DNA of 64,000 bases, taken from assembly GCA_009760885.1 (NCBI GenBank), contig CM019719.1:41165584-41229583 (forward strand). The letters are read 5' to 3'. Positions within the stretch are counted from its first letter, which is position 1; each line of letters starts with the position of its first letter. Positions 45,308-55,754 of this stretch are shown here, in pieces. This DNA comes from Achatina immaculata (Eukaryota > Mollusca > Gastropoda > Stylommatophora > Achatinidae). The notes under the pieces were generated by a model that was not told the origin of the DNA, made no database searches, and saw nothing but the letters and a program-made list of their open reading frames with translations. Position numbers and translations under genes: made by a program.

Positions 45308-46080
45308 ACCCTTCCCGCCCATTAAACATCACACAGTGCTCGCATTGTAGTTCGCCATGTTTTTCTATTTTCAATGAGTTTTTCAACCTCGTCAAGGAAT
45401 CTTTCGCCCACTAATTCTATTAACCTTGCCTTCTTTCGGAGTTTCACGTGATCGACTTCTTTTTCTTTGTCCTGTTATGTCCTATTTGATAGCTTGTGTT
45501 GGGATTCTCTGATTGCATCTTCCCATCACGTGGCCGATAATTGTTCATCTCCTTTTTCTGATCATTGATGAGACAGCTGTTGTATGCTTATTTTCCTATC
45601 TCTGCCTTCGTCTGAATTCGTTCCATCGTTTACAGAGTATTTTCCTCAGACATTTGCTTTTAAATGCGTCTAGTTTGTTTTCTGTTTCTTTAATTGCTTT
45701 CTCACGCATAAATAAGGATGGATGTTACATAATCAGCTGAATAATCTTAACTTTGTTTAGGTGTTTATAACTTTTGACTGGCTATTTTCTCAAGCTTTTT
45801 AAAAATAATCCTGCCTTAAACAAGCTACCAAGTGGAACACAATAGGCCGAAGAAAAAGAAGTCGACCATGTGAAACTCTAAATAGGGCATTGTTAAGAGA
45901 GACCAAATTATTTGGCATAAAATCCCTCGACTAGGTTGAAAAGCTCGCCGAAAACAGGAAAACTTGGCGAACTACCATTGTGAGACCTAAGTGACATCTA
46001 ACGGCACGGGAAGGATGTAGGAAGTAAGAATGCTGCCTTGGCAATTCTAACTTCTTTTCTGCTGTCGCCATCTTGGCTCA
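45308..46080 (-). mobile_element. LINE family B, copy B3, split by B4
   Basis: Matches the B1 3' half on the minus strand from the plus-strand ACCCTTCCCGCC end through the C-terminal block and thumb (equivalent of B1 30000-30560). It is interrupted at 45818-46028 by B4 in the opposite orientation and resumes with GGCAATTCTAACTTC at 46040. It carries many indels and is dead. The 3' end lies directly next to LINE A4. Confidence 0.87.
45818..46028 (+). mobile_element. LINE family B, short copy B4, nested in B3
   Basis: A 211-bp 5'-truncated B copy on the plus strand that encodes the basic C-terminal block (GRRKRSRPCETL-like) and ends at ACGGCACGGGAAGGATGTAG. It is inserted into B3 with an 11-bp TSD: AATCCTGCCTT (45807-45817) and AATGCTGCCTT (46029-46039), 10 of 11 matching. 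Confidence 0.93.
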
Positions 46081-46411
46081 CGTATACATATATATTACAC
46101 ACACACTTATCAGTATTGGATATCGTAATCAGCCAGTGTAAATAATGCAGTGTGGGAAATGAGACAATTCTCGCTCGACTTTCGCAAGTGAATCTTTTCG
46201 CAAACTTAAACGTAAGTCGATTTTTAAAGTAACACAGACTATGTTTTGTTATAAAAGCTCGTATACCAGCTGACAGTATTTTAAGGTCACCAATTTGTTC
46301 CATAAAATTCAGTTCGATTTTTTTTTTGCACACGTCGGAAGTTTTTTTTTTCTCAAAACCTGTCCCGATCTCCATATGTCGGGGTCGATCAGACAAAGAC
46401 GGGTAGTTTTT

Positions 46412-46452
<41 letters not shown>

Positions 46453-46619
46453 GGACGGACAGACAGACAGATAGATCCTCCGATTTCATTTTCCCTCTCA
46501 TGGCTCTACAGCTTCTGTAAACTTTCTCGACACTGCCATCACTATCATTCCTATGATGACATAAAAATATGGATAGAAAAAAAAATAGAATAAAATAAAA
46601 TGGATGGAGCACTTAGCTG
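46081..46619. other. Unannotated stretch with (GACA)n run
   Basis: A GACA/GACG run lies at 46413-46475. A 204-codon minus-strand frame (45998-46612) crosses it. Part reads LTFKFAKRFTCESRARIV, which faintly resembles the segment before the GIY-YIG domain of Penelope-like elements, but not well enough to call. Confidence 0.4.
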
Positions 46620-47230
46620 TGACCTGTAAGAATCTGTGGCGTGTAAGAGGCTGTATTCAGAAATGCGCATGGTGAAGTGTAGAGAATGTTTAAATGGAGA
46701 CTTGTGATGTGTGATAAGTGGGTCGTAAATAAGGAATGAGGTGGGGGGAGGGGACGGACCGTGGAGAGGAGAGAGATGTGATGGTAATCTAGCCGGGAGA
46801 AGGTGAAATAGGTGATTATAGTTGGGGTAGAGGGATTGTAATGTGATGCTGGGAGAAGGTTCTGAACTATGTGTTATAAGTGAGAAGGGAGTGGAACTTA
46901 GCGCAGAGGGATTATGATTGTGGAAAAGGGGAATGTTAGATGTAGCTGAATTGCAAGTTCAAACCGTGTGGTTCCTGCGTTCCATATTCCTGAATGTAGC
47001 GGTTCTCGAGCGCTAGGCGGCTTCTGTCATCAGATTTGATGGTTGTTACCAGAAAATCAGATTTGCCTCTATGGTTGGGGGCCACTGAAATAATTCGGGA
47101 CTTGTTTCGAAGCATGCTAGGTAATATTGTACAGATGTTTCTGCATGCGGTCCCCTAATCTGAGACCAGTTTCATCAATATAAGTTATCCTGCATCTTTT
47201 GGATAAAATGACATTTATTACATATTAATA
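46620..47230 (-). mobile_element. Penelope-like element copy PLE1 (3' half)
   Basis: On the minus strand: the end of the linker, SKRCRITYIDETGLRLGDR (47150-47220), then decayed text equivalent to DRSRL-LE-R-IQE-GT--PHGLN, followed by a pyrimidine-rich 3' UTR. This is the GIY-YIG endonuclease characteristic of Penelope-like retroelements. ITYI and ETGLRLG are contiguous here, unlike in the other two copies. The 5' RT part is missing. Confidence 0.82.
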
Positions 47231-47262
47231 AAGCTGTTCCTACCTTTTTTTTATTATATATT

Positions 47263-48835
47263 TTGTTATCACAACTTTATTGCAGTGGTTTCGTGTATAG
47301 TTATATACATATAAATTATTCGTATATAGGAGAGACTGGCTTACGCTTAGGAGAGCGCTTTCGCCAGCATCTGAATGACACATCTAAGAGGGGACTGACA
47401 TCAGTCACCAAGCACTTCTGCCAAAGAGACCATCAAGGAAAACAAAGCGGGACATTTCTGTAACTGCAATCAGCTTCCGGTCTTCTGATGAACGATCTTG
47501 GAAATCTCTGGAACAGCGCCTTATTTTTCAGCCTGGTTGTCTTCAGCCTGGTTGTCTTCAGCCTGGCTGGAGTTAACAATCAATTCAGTTTTCTTTAAAC
47601 TGTTTGACATTATCACCTGTCTGCTCCCTCATTCTTTTCTGGTACTTTCATGTCTCAGACTCACTCACGTTGCTGCGTTTTCTCATTCGTGTCGTGGGCG
47701 ATTTATGGTTCGTTTTCCAGCCATTTCTATCCTTCTTCTGTAGCCCCTGGTAGGCTTCTATCCTCCTTCTGTAGCCCCTAGTAGGCTTCTATCCTTCTTC
47801 TGTAGCCCCTAGTAGGCTTCTATCCTCCTTCTGTAGCCCCTAGTAGGCTTCTATCCTTCTTCTGTAGCCCCTAGTAGGCTTCTATCCTCCTTCTGTAGCT
47901 CCTAGTAGGCTTCTATCCTTCTTCTGTAGCTCCTAGTAGGCTTCTACTTCTGTAGCCTCTAGTAGGCTTCTATCCTTCTTCTGTAGCCCCTAGTAAGCTT
48001 CTATCCTCCTTCTGTAGCCCCATAATAGACTTCTATCCTACTTCTGTAGCCCCATAATAGACTTCTATCCTACTTCTGTAGCGCCTAGTAGACTTCTATC
48101 CTACTTCTGTAGCGCCTAGTAGACTTCTATCCTACTTCTGTAGCCCTTAGTAGGCTTCTATCCTTCTTCTGTAGCCCTTAGTAGGCTTATATCCTACTTA
48201 TGTAGCCCCTAGTAGGCTTTTATCCTTTTTCTGTAGCCCTTAGTAGGCTTCTATCCTTCTTCTGTAGCCCCTAGTAGGCTTCTACTTCTGTAGCACATAG
48301 TAGGCTTCTATCCTTCTTCTGTAGCACCTAGTAGGCTTCTATCCTCCTTCTGTAGCACCTAGTAGGCTTCTATCCTTCTTCTGTAGCCCACAGTAGACTT
48401 TGTTAGCTCCCCTATCTAGGCATCCTAAGCGAGCAGTATTCTCTATTCTTTCAGAATCTTTCTCCATCCACCCCTCCCCATTTTGCTTTCTCACTTTTTT
48501 TATCATCTGAGCGGCTTTTGTTTAGGCTATAGGTATCTAGTGGGGGTGCAAGCTATGGCTATCTGGGGCATGACGCCATGCTGTGTACCCTTTCCCCTTT
48601 TAAACTAATTTCTCAGCCAATCACTGGCTTTCAGTGTGCTCTCTCCTTCATCCACGTGGGCGCATTTCGTGCCCGTATTTCCTATTTGGAGGAGACTAAA
48701 AAAAAAAAAGAAAGCTAAGTCTGTGTTTTTCATCTATTTTTCGTGTTTTTATCTATTGTATCGTTTCTGTATATGATCCTTAAAAAAGGCTTCTGCTGAA
48801 ATACTGGATTGCTGTATGTTCTTCATCAGGCCTCT
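47263..48835 (+). mobile_element. Penelope-like element copy PLE2 (GIY-YIG and 3' end)
   Basis: The frame at 47263-47463 gives SYIGETGLRLGERFRQHLND and TSKRGLTSVTKHFCQRDHQG, continued after a frame change by SSDERSWKSLEQRLIFQ. This is the catalytic core of GIY-YIG (YIG, Arg of LRLGER, His). The 3' UTR carries an expanded 31-bp minisatellite (47726-48405) and ends near CTTAAAAAAGGCTTCTGCTG (48779-48798), typical of the 3' region of such elements. It lies head to head with PLE1. Upstream of YIG is sequence shared with 23596-23650. Confidence 0.83.
47726..48405. repeat. 31-bp minisatellite, about 22 copies, inside PLE2
   Basis: The unit contains CTTCTGTAGCCCCTAGTAGG then CTTCTATCCTT. Variants alternate (CTCC/CTTC; AGCCCC/AGCTCC/AGCACC/AGCGCC), and shortened units occur near 47944 and 48285. 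It interrupts the 3' UTR of PLE2. Confidence 0.96.
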
Positions 48836-48914
48836 CTACATTCTTATTTCTGCCTACTTTCCTCATTCTTTCTATCTTGTTGTAAAACTGAACCATACAC
48901 CGCCCAGTTTACTT

Positions 48915-49345
48915 TATCTGTTCTGTACTGCTGTATGGAGCAAAAACATAGACGGTAAGTAAAAAGTCAGAGATAATAACAAATGCAGCAGAAATTGAAT
49001 CCACAGGAAAGTAGGAGACCATATGTAATGGGAAAGAAAATAACAAATGTGCAAGTATTAAAACAACTGAAAGTGTTATATGAACGTATCAAAGAAGTAA
49101 GGGTCAAGAAAATAAAATTCCGTGACCATATCAGAACGCATAATAGTATACTAAAGACACTGTTGAAGGAAAGGTGGAAGGAAAAAAGACCCGAGAAGAA
49201 GACAGAGATGTAGATGGGAAGATAATAAGCGAGAATTGGACAGGATACAGCCTGAACAAATGAGTGCATTATCAAGGTGAGGAAGAAAAGACGCTGGAGA
49301 TTCATTACCGCCAACCTTCGTACTGAAGACTGCACATGATGATGA
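48915..49345 (+). pseudogene. LINE C-terminal remnant (family E) with (GAT)n tail
   Basis: Translation gives VTLSVLYCCMEQKHRR, RRPYVMGKKITNVQVLKQLK, VLYERIKEVRVKKIKF and, with frame changes, RKKRRWRFITANLRTEDCT before a stop followed by GATGATGATGAC. This is the C-terminal region of another non-LTR family that ends in ANLRTED-T. The frame at 48983-49213 is the longest intact piece. Confidence 0.8.
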
Positions 49346-49734
49346 TGACTGTAAAACACAAAAGTCTTGATTAGTACTGACAGACGGCGACCTTTGATGA
49401 AAAGAGCATGAGTTATTTTTAGATCGTGAGTCGAACGGGGAAGATGAAATCTTTGGAATGCGGTAGCAAGGAGTGTTTGTGTTGCGAGCAGCAGCATACA
49501 GGGACAATTGTTCAGTCAGTACATAGAGCAGTAGCAAGAAGTGTTTGTGTTCTATGGCACAGTACAGGGTCAGAACCTATTCTATGGCACAGTACAGGGT
49601 CAGAACCTATCAGCATATTACGGAGCAATTTTATAGCGCCTTACAATCTGAATTAGATGCCACACTACAGCACAGTCATGTTGTGGGTTTTCAATATTTG
49701 AGTCTGCTGGCTCGGTTTTGGAAACTGTCTTCTA

Positions 49735-50350
49735 TACTGTTTAAAAAAAAAGAAACGCAATAAATACGATGTTGAGATTTAAACTGAAGTTTGCTGATCA
49801 GACAAGGGCAAATTGCCTGAAACGTTCACTTGGACATCAACTTCACGTGCTGACCTGAACTGTACTTAGCAGATGATTCATGAGCACAGAAAAGCGACAT
49901 TAGTCAAAACAGGATTTTTTTACACTAACCCATGATAGGTTCACGTGAATCCCGTGAAACTTACTGAACGCAAAACTCACTTACCGTGTTATTGAATGCC
50001 TATAAAAGATTGACGCTCTTCGAATCAATTCATCTGAAAATTCAATGCGCAAGTATGGTTCATCTCACTACAGAACAACGACTCATCATCACTGGATGTT
50101 TACAGACTGGACAGTCACAAAGTGTACTAACCAGACAACTTAATCTGGTTAGAAGCATCATTAGTCGCCTTTGGAGACGATTTCAAGAAACTGGCTCAGT
50201 TGTAGACCGGCCGCGCAGTGGAAGACCCATAGTCACAACTCTTGCCGAAGTCATAGGACTGCGTCATCTCAGGAATCCATTTGCATCTGCATCCTCAACA
50301 GTCCAGTCAATGACAGCAGCTCGTCGAATTTCAGATCAATTTCTGATATA
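49735..50350 (+). mobile_element. Tc1-like DNA transposon, 5' half
   Basis: The left end probably lies at TA-CTGTTTAAAAAAAAAGAAACG (about 49735-49757). The coding part begins at ATG 50055 with MVHLTTEQRLIITGCLQTGQ. The right half, with the DDE catalytic domain and right inverted repeat, is missing. Sequence after 50350 is a short duplicated ATCAATTTCTGATA and then unrelated DNA with LINE A5. Confidence 0.8.
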
Positions 50351-50351
50351 G
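50055..50351 (+). pseudogene. Tc1-like transposase N-terminal DNA-binding domain
   Basis: 98 codons. The first helix-turn-helix includes LTTEQRLIITGCLQTGQSQS and RQLNLVRSIISRLWRRFQET, followed by the basic RPRSGRP linker (AT-hook-like) and the second HTH start LRHLRNPFASASSTVQSMTA, ending at RRISDQFLI. This bipartite paired-like domain binds the transposon ends in Tc1/mariner transposases. The catalytic domain is lost, so it cannot transpose. Confidence 0.92.
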
Positions 50352-50390
50352 ATCAATTTCTGATACATGCCAGAGGAGGCCATTCATCTC

Positions 50391-50500
50391 AGTCAGTCAG
50401 TCATTTGCATGCCCCTTACGGAACTTTGCCACCCTAACAGCTCTCTTGTAGGCCCCTCGGTTTTAAACAAGATGGCCTGCTGCTGATGCATTCAGTAGCT
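50391..50500 (-). mobile_element. LINE family A, about 110-bp copy A5
   Basis: The plus strand starts with CAGTCAGTCAGTCATTTGCA (the TGAC tail reversed) and matches the last about 90 bp of LINE A up to CTGCTGATGCATTCA. It is extremely 5'-truncated. No convincing TSD. Confidence 0.9.
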
Positions 50501-50574
50501 GATCATAATTTAGCAGTCTGGAACAGAAATATTAAAGGAAGTGATTATGACAGGGAGAATAGACTGTACTGAGT

Positions 50575-50665
50575 ACTACAGGAAGGGTGTAGCACAGGAA
50601 GTTCGTAGTACAGTAAGTTAGCAGTACAGGAAATTCGTAGTACAGGAAGTCAGAAACATGTCACA
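50575..50665. repeat. About 20-bp degenerate repeats
   Basis: Repeated AGTACAGGAAGTTCGTAG-type units, about four imperfect copies. Confidence 0.75.
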
Positions 50666-50715
50666 AAAACAAGAGTAACAGAAGAAAATGAGTATTACAG
50701 TAAATCACTTATACA

Positions 50716-51140
50716 AGACGTAAGTACCTCAAGAAGTGACATGTACTCAACTCAGTCAGATGTGAATAACACAAGAAGTGACATGTGCTCAACTCAGTCA
50801 GATGTGAATAACACAAAAAGTGACATATACTCAACCCAGTCAGATGTGAATAATACAAAAAGTGACATGTACTCAACCCAGTAAGATGCGAATAACACAA
50901 AAAGTGACATGTACTCAACCCAGTCAGATGTGAATAACGCAAGAAGTTACATGTACTCAACTCAGTCAGATGTGAATAACACAAAAAGTGACATGTACTC
51001 AACCCAGTAAGATGCGAATAACACAAGAAGTGACATGTACTCAACCCAGCAATATATAAATAACACAAGAAGTGACATGTACTCAACCCAATCAGGTGTG
51101 AATAACACAAGAAGTGACATGTACTCAACCCGGTCAAGAC
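50716..51140. repeat. 42-bp minisatellite, about 10 copies
   Basis: The unit contains AGTGACATGTACTCAACCCA followed by GTCAGATGTGAATAACACAAGA. Being a multiple of 3 it leaves a 158-codon minus-strand frame open (HLTGLSTCHFLCYS repeats), which is not considered a gene. Confidence 0.96.
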
Positions 51141-51504
51141 TTTCTTTACGATGAAAGAAGGGATACTTTGAACTGGAACGTGCAACCTGTCTTTTTCTTT
51201 TACTTTACTTTTTTTTCCTCCCGTTCCTGGAATGTCTTAAAGCAGAATTATGCCCCCTTCTTTATTCTGTTTCTTTCTGTCGCGTTAACGACTATGAAAA
51301 AGAAAAAAAAAAGATGAAGAAGCAACAAGAAATCTAATTAGTGAAATCATAAATTCCCCCCCCCCCCCCCCGATATCTGGGTGGTATCGATCTGATCAGT
51401 ATAACGGAAGAAAAGATTAAGCGTGCTCTCCGAAAATTGATTCAGAAAATTCGAATACTTTATGAAATGTAAACTACGAATAAACAAAGCTTTGAAAATT
51501 TTTG
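51141..51504. other. Unannotated spacer with poly-C
   Basis: A run of about 14 C lies at 51357-51371. No gene is seen. Confidence 0.4.
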
Positions 51505-51765
51505 CACAGATTAGATTCTCAACAAGGGGCGGGTGCTCCCCTTCCTAGGTGGGGGGGGGGGGGGGGGTGAGGATTTCAAGTCTTTGAAGTCGGAGAAGTG
51601 GGGGGGGGGGGTTGAAAAGGAATTTTCATCCATAGAAGAAAAAAAATATATATATATATTAGTAAAAATCCTCTCTGAATGATGATTTAATATATAGCTG
51701 AGGAGTTGGGGGCAGCTTGGGTTAAAAGGAAGACTGGAAAGCGAGTAGTTGAGAACTCTTGGCAG
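51505..51765. mobile_element. MITE-like repeat K, diverged copy 3
   Basis: Ends are AGATTCTCAACAAG and, reversed, AAGAGTTCTCAACTACT, with internal text similar to 39625-39852 (GATTTCAAGTCT, AAAAATCCTCTCTGAATGAT, GGGTTAAAAGG). It carries G runs of about 17 (51551-51567) and 11 (51601-51611) and a (TA)n stretch. Confidence 0.5.
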
Positions 51766-51902
51766 AATTAAACATGGTCTGGTGAATCTAAAGTTGTTGC
51801 TTGTTATTTGCTACGGTTTCTGTAAGACCAGGCTGTGTGCTGTTCTGTCTAGCGGCGATGATAATAGCTCAGTGTTATTTCCGGTGGCGTATGCAAGAGG
51901 AA

Positions 51903-52106
51903 CATATTAAACGTCATGAGAATTTAGAGGATACATAATAGGGGAAAAAAAGAAAGAGAGGAGGACCAAGACGAATACGGCTGCAAGACATGGTTGATGA
52001 TCTGCGAATGGATCCACCAGCGGCATGGCATCTTGGTTACAACCGAGAGGAGAGCTGTTAGGGAGGCAAAGTTCCGTAAGGGGCATGCAAATGACAGACC
52101 GAGGAT
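51903..52106 (+). mobile_element. LINE family A, copy A6, with TSD
   Basis: A 204-bp 5'-truncated copy encoding the end of the protein (RHENLE, GRPRRIRLQDMVDDLRMDPP and EAKFRKGHAND-like text). An 11-bp TSD is visible, TGCAAGAGGAA (51892-51902) and TGCAAGAAGAA (52107-52117), 10 of 11 matching. Frameshifts are present. Confidence 0.9.
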
Positions 52107-52117
52107 TGCAAGAAGAA

Positions 52118-52970
52118 AGGATAATGCTCTCTCTCTTTCTCTCTCTCTCTCTCAGCGGGTGGAAGAGGGGGGGCTGCAATACCGAGTTTCTTAATACGCC
52201 TTCACACAATGGGGAGGAGGAATGCGACATCTATCCCCATCTTGTCAGACTTTTGTTGTATTGTGATAGCTACGATGAGAAGCTATGAGATTCATCTTCC
52301 CGAAGAGTTGTATTGTTAAGCTTACCAGAAATTCCCGGTTTGGCAGCGAGTGTCCCGGTATGAGAGTCCCGGGTTCAAGCCCGGCTGTGGTTTTGTTCCG
52401 GTTATGGTTCAGATAAATAACCGTCCATGTACAGACTAAATCTACTTGGTCAAATTCTGTCACTGGACATCTTTCTGCCCGCTTGCTCCCCCAACACCCT
52501 GTTACTGTGTCCCATGTCCCGATTCTACCAAGAGGAAATCTGGTAAGTCTTCAGTAAGAAGAGTTACAGAAGTTCTAGTCTGACAGTCCAGTCCTGGCCG
52601 GTAGCTCATTTTTGTCATGGTTTTTATTCAGACCGTTACCCACACATGTAAGGAATCTTGTCACATTTGTCCCTCCATAAACGAAAACATACCGGATTAA
52701 ATGTTGTCCCTATCACCGAACTATGCCGCTTATACCATTCCCTTAACCCTCTCCTCCCTCTTCCCACCCCCCAATAGGATCGCATGTCCTGCTTCTGCAA
52801 GTTAAAATATAGTAACCATATATAAGGTGATCTAATATTTAACTTCTTTTAAACATGCAGTAACGTCTTTATTCGTTCATGAAGCATGGGCATTTCAGTT
52901 TATGCCTTATATGTATGTTATACGTTAATTAATGATATGAGAAGGAAGGTTTCAGGGAACTGAAGATGTC
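52118..52970. other. Mostly unannotated; one tRNA-like B box
   Basis: A (CT)n run lies at 52128-52153. At 52340-52395 a tRNA-like segment has a perfect B box, GGTTCAAGCCC (52372-52382), next to GAGTCCC and CCGGCTG arms, but no clear A box. It may be the head of a decayed SINE. The rest is featureless. Confidence 0.4.
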
Positions 52971-53292
52971 CAGTCAGTCAGTCATCTGCATGTACCTTGC
53001 GGAACTTTGCCTCCCTAACAGCTCTTCTGTAGGCTTTTTGGTTGTAAGCAAGATGCCCTGCTGCTGATGCATCCATCTGCAGATCATCAACGATGTCTTG
53101 CAGCCATCTTCGCCTTGGTCTTCTTCTCTTTCTTTTTTTTCCCATTATGCACCCTTCCAAGACGGTCTTCTCTAAATTCTCATGACGTTTAATATGTCCA
53201 AAATATTTAAGTTTTCTCTGTTTAATCCTCTTTACTAGCCAGCCTTCTTCAATATTAAGTTCTTGTAGTATGGATATATTTGTTCTTTTGTG
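52971..53292 (-). mobile_element. LINE family A, copy A7
   Basis: The minus strand has the A C-terminus (GRPRR-RWLQDIVDDLQMDAS, HLAYNQKAYRRAVREAKFRK) and extends upstream to the equivalent of A1 TNVSILQE. The TGAC-type tail appears on the plus strand as CAGTCAGTCAGTCATCTGCA. It is cut at 53292 by a TG/TA microsatellite. The coding text is well preserved for about 60 codons. Confidence 0.92.
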
Positions 53293-53849
53293 TGTGTGTA
53301 TGTGCGTGCGTGTGTGTGTGTGTTAATGACATTTGAAGATGACCAAGTCTGATATTAAATAGCGGGTACTGTTTAAATTTAGTTATTAAATGTTTATGAT
53401 ATTGTATACTTTTTCTAAAGTACTCCTCAGCTGCTTTTGCGCAAATAGATACGAGTATATGAATCCCCTGGAGATTGAGTAGGAGGCTCAGAATTTGTTC
53501 TGAAAGGTCATCATAACTGGAAAAAAAATAATGTGATATTCGATTTGATTGAAAGAGACAGGCAAATGCTAAACTAAATTAAATTAAAAACAAAACTACA
53601 GTAATTGATAGTACATTACCCCGACAGCCAAGTTGTTTCGATCAATATTTAAAAGATATAATACAATAATAATAATAATAATAAACTGGAAGAAAAAAAT
53701 TGAAGGAAAAATAAGAGATCGACAATGATGTAGACTGGTGGGCGTCATTTAAAAAAAATGAACAAGATCAAGCTTGTCTAGGTGTGCTGCGAAAACAAAG
53801 GACAGAGAAAGTCAGAGAGCAACTGTAGATAGCTTTTTTTTTTTGCGTT
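53293..53849. other. Unannotated AT-rich stretch
   Basis: Short TG and (AAT)n runs (53668-53683). No gene is seen. Confidence 0.4.
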
Positions 53850-54150
53850 TAAGTTCTTGGCCATGCTGAGTCAGAAGCCCGATCGTCAGGATGAAGTCCA
53901 CAATCTTCACCAGATCCTCCCGGCAGCCCCACAGCTTCTGCCTTAAGTCCGAGCCCTGTGGCTATGTCTGGCTGCGTAGGTGTGCGAAAGTTGGGCAATT
54001 CTTAGAGAACATGTTCTGGAATCTGTACTCCGCGCATACACGGGGCGTTCATCAGTTTGTTTTTTTTTTGTGTGTGAGATCTTCAGTCGGTAGAGATGGC
54101 TCAGCAGCATTCAATGGCCGGTTCTTAATCGGTGCAGGCAACTATTACTG
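53850..54150 (-). pseudogene. LINE C-terminal remnant (family N-like), second locus
   Basis: On the minus strand with frame changes: QIPEHVL followed by ELPNF, then LRQKLWGCREDLVKIVDFIL and TIGLLTQHGQE. This matches the C-terminal tail after RNase H in I-group LINE polyproteins (EHVLQ.CP ... KLWG...DL..T.DFI...GL). A short (ATT)n run follows at 54168-54193. Confidence 0.6.
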
Positions 54151-54365
54151 GGGAGAGAAAACAGAAGTATTATTATTATTATTATTATTATTTTAATGCA
54201 AGGAGAGCCTGGACATTGCCGAAATATTTTGGCAACAGGAAACTACAGGGAAAAAGACAACTGCAGAAACCAGCCAAATTATCCCCCAACTCAGATGAAA
54301 CAAGAGAACCCTTGTAACACCGAAATTATAAGCACCAAGTCACACAAAACGTTCTCATTAGCATA

Positions 54366-54618
54366 CTCTCTCTCTCTCTCTCTTCCTCCCTCCTCCCTCC
54401 CTTTCTCTCTCACTCCCTTCCTCTCTCTCTCTCCCTCTGTCTCTCTCTCCCTCCGTCTCTCTCTCCCTCCCTCCTCTCTCACTCCCCCTCCTTCCTTCTC
54501 TCTCCCTTTCTCCCTCTCTCTGTCTCTCTCCCTCCCTCCTCTCTCACTCCCCCTCCTTCCCTCTCTCTCCCTTTCTCCCTCCCTCTGTCTCTCTCCCTCC
54601 CTCTGTCTCTCCCTCACA
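54366..54618. repeat. Pyrimidine (CT/CCT)n tract, about 250 bp
   Basis: Nearly pure C/T on the plus strand with an internal repeat of about 70 bp (CTCTCACTCCCCCTCCTTCC twice). Mirror-like polypurine-polypyrimidine DNA of this kind can form triplexes. The frames across it are Ser-Leu or Arg-Glu artefacts. Confidence 0.95.
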
Positions 54619-55082
54619 CACACAAACACTTAGGTAACTTAGAAACCTCAGAAACAACTACTGCAGTTTCTAAAACATAATACTGCGAATAAAGATACTC
54701 GAAAGAATGAACAGGCTAGGCCGATGAATCGATACTGGTCACCCAAGAATGGGAATAAATACAATCAGAGGATCGAAGACACTATTCAAACCTCTATAGA
54801 GAATATCCGTCTACAATCGACCTGGTTAAGCTGGCTTGGACGTTGTGAACGAGTGCAAATTAACAGAGACACCGTGAGTCTATGTAAAACAAATTAAATG
54901 CCCAGGACTACTTGAGAAAAGAGAGAGGACGAGGTAACTCGATTAACTTTGACAGGAGTAAGGGAGTAGGAGAAATAAAAAAGTGAGGTCAACCAGGAAT
55001 ATTTTTTTTAATGCCGTGCTGATAGACGTAGGTGATCATGTTTCTCCGCTTTGTGAGGTCTTTAATATTTCTAATCGGACCA
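54619..55082. other. Unannotated; possible decayed LINE end
   Basis: Around 54800-54930 (+) the translation WLSWLGRCERVQINRD faintly resembles the 'RLRWLGHVERM' element of LINE C-termini. The support is weak. Confidence 0.3.
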
Positions 55083-55400
55083 AGTAAAGTAAAGGTAAAA
55101 TTCTTGTTTCCACGCCATTAAGGCATATTGGGGAATGCAGTGTTAGGGCCCGTATTTTCCATGACCTTCGGTACATGAAAGTGTGATGTGCTCAGTATCA
55201 CGCCTGACTGCATTTGCCTTCTGAGATTTCTCTGGTACCCACTTTTAGAGGCTGGGTGAACCCCCCCCCGGGGAGAAGAGAGGGGGGGAGGGACTTTTTC
55301 GGTGTGTACCAGAAAAAATCCCCACTGCTGAGACTGAACCCCGTACAGTCGGACCAGGTGCCTCTTTTTTTGGGGTGGGGTTTATTGCCCCGCTGGACCC
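55083..55400 (-). repeat. Interspersed repeat family P, copy 3
   Basis: The reverse complement matches P1 and P2: CCAGCCTCTAAAAGTGGGTA, AGGCGTGATACTGAGCACAT, GGAAACAAGAATTTTACC and a TTTACTTTAC end. Beyond the shared part its 5' side carries GGGGTTCAGTCTC, a B-box-like element, which supports a tRNA-derived SINE origin. C/G runs interrupt it near 55261-55288. Confidence 0.68.
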
Positions 55401-55417
55401 TGGCACTTTTTTCTTTC

Positions 55418-55732
55418 TTGTCTCTTTCCATTCTGTGAGCTTCCTAGAGACTGTCCGGCTCTCCAGCTTTCCATTCTGTGAGCTTCCTAGAGACTGTCCG
55501 GCGCTCTAGCTTTCCATTCTGTGAGCTTCCTGGAGACTGTCCGGCTCTGTAGCTTTCCATTCTGTGAGCTTCCTGGAGACTGTCCGGCTCTCTAGCTTTC
55601 CATTCTGTGAGCTTCCTAGAGACTGTCCAGCTCTCTAGCTTTCCATTCTGTGAGCTTCCTAGAGACTGTCCGGCTCTCTAGCTTTCCATTCTGTGAGCTT
55701 CCTAGAGACTGTCCGGCTCTCTAGCTTTCTCG
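55418..55732. repeat. 43-bp minisatellite, 7.3 copies
   Basis: The unit contains TTCCATTCTGTGAGCTTCCT then AGAGACTGTCCGGCTCTCTA and GCT. Copies are almost identical, with A/G at one site and C/G at another. Confidence 0.97.
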
Positions 55733-55754
55733 TGACAGGACCACTTAACTGCTC

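Noticed and set aside
45998..46612. 204-codon minus-strand frame as a gene
   Set aside because: It starts in LINE B sequence, crosses a GACA microsatellite, and shows no coherent domain.
52340..52395. tRNA gene from the perfect B box
   Set aside because: There is no matching A box or cloverleaf; at best a decayed SINE head.
54366..54618. Ser-Leu-rich or Arg-Glu-rich proteins
   Set aside because: Both are translations of a pure pyrimidine/purine tract.
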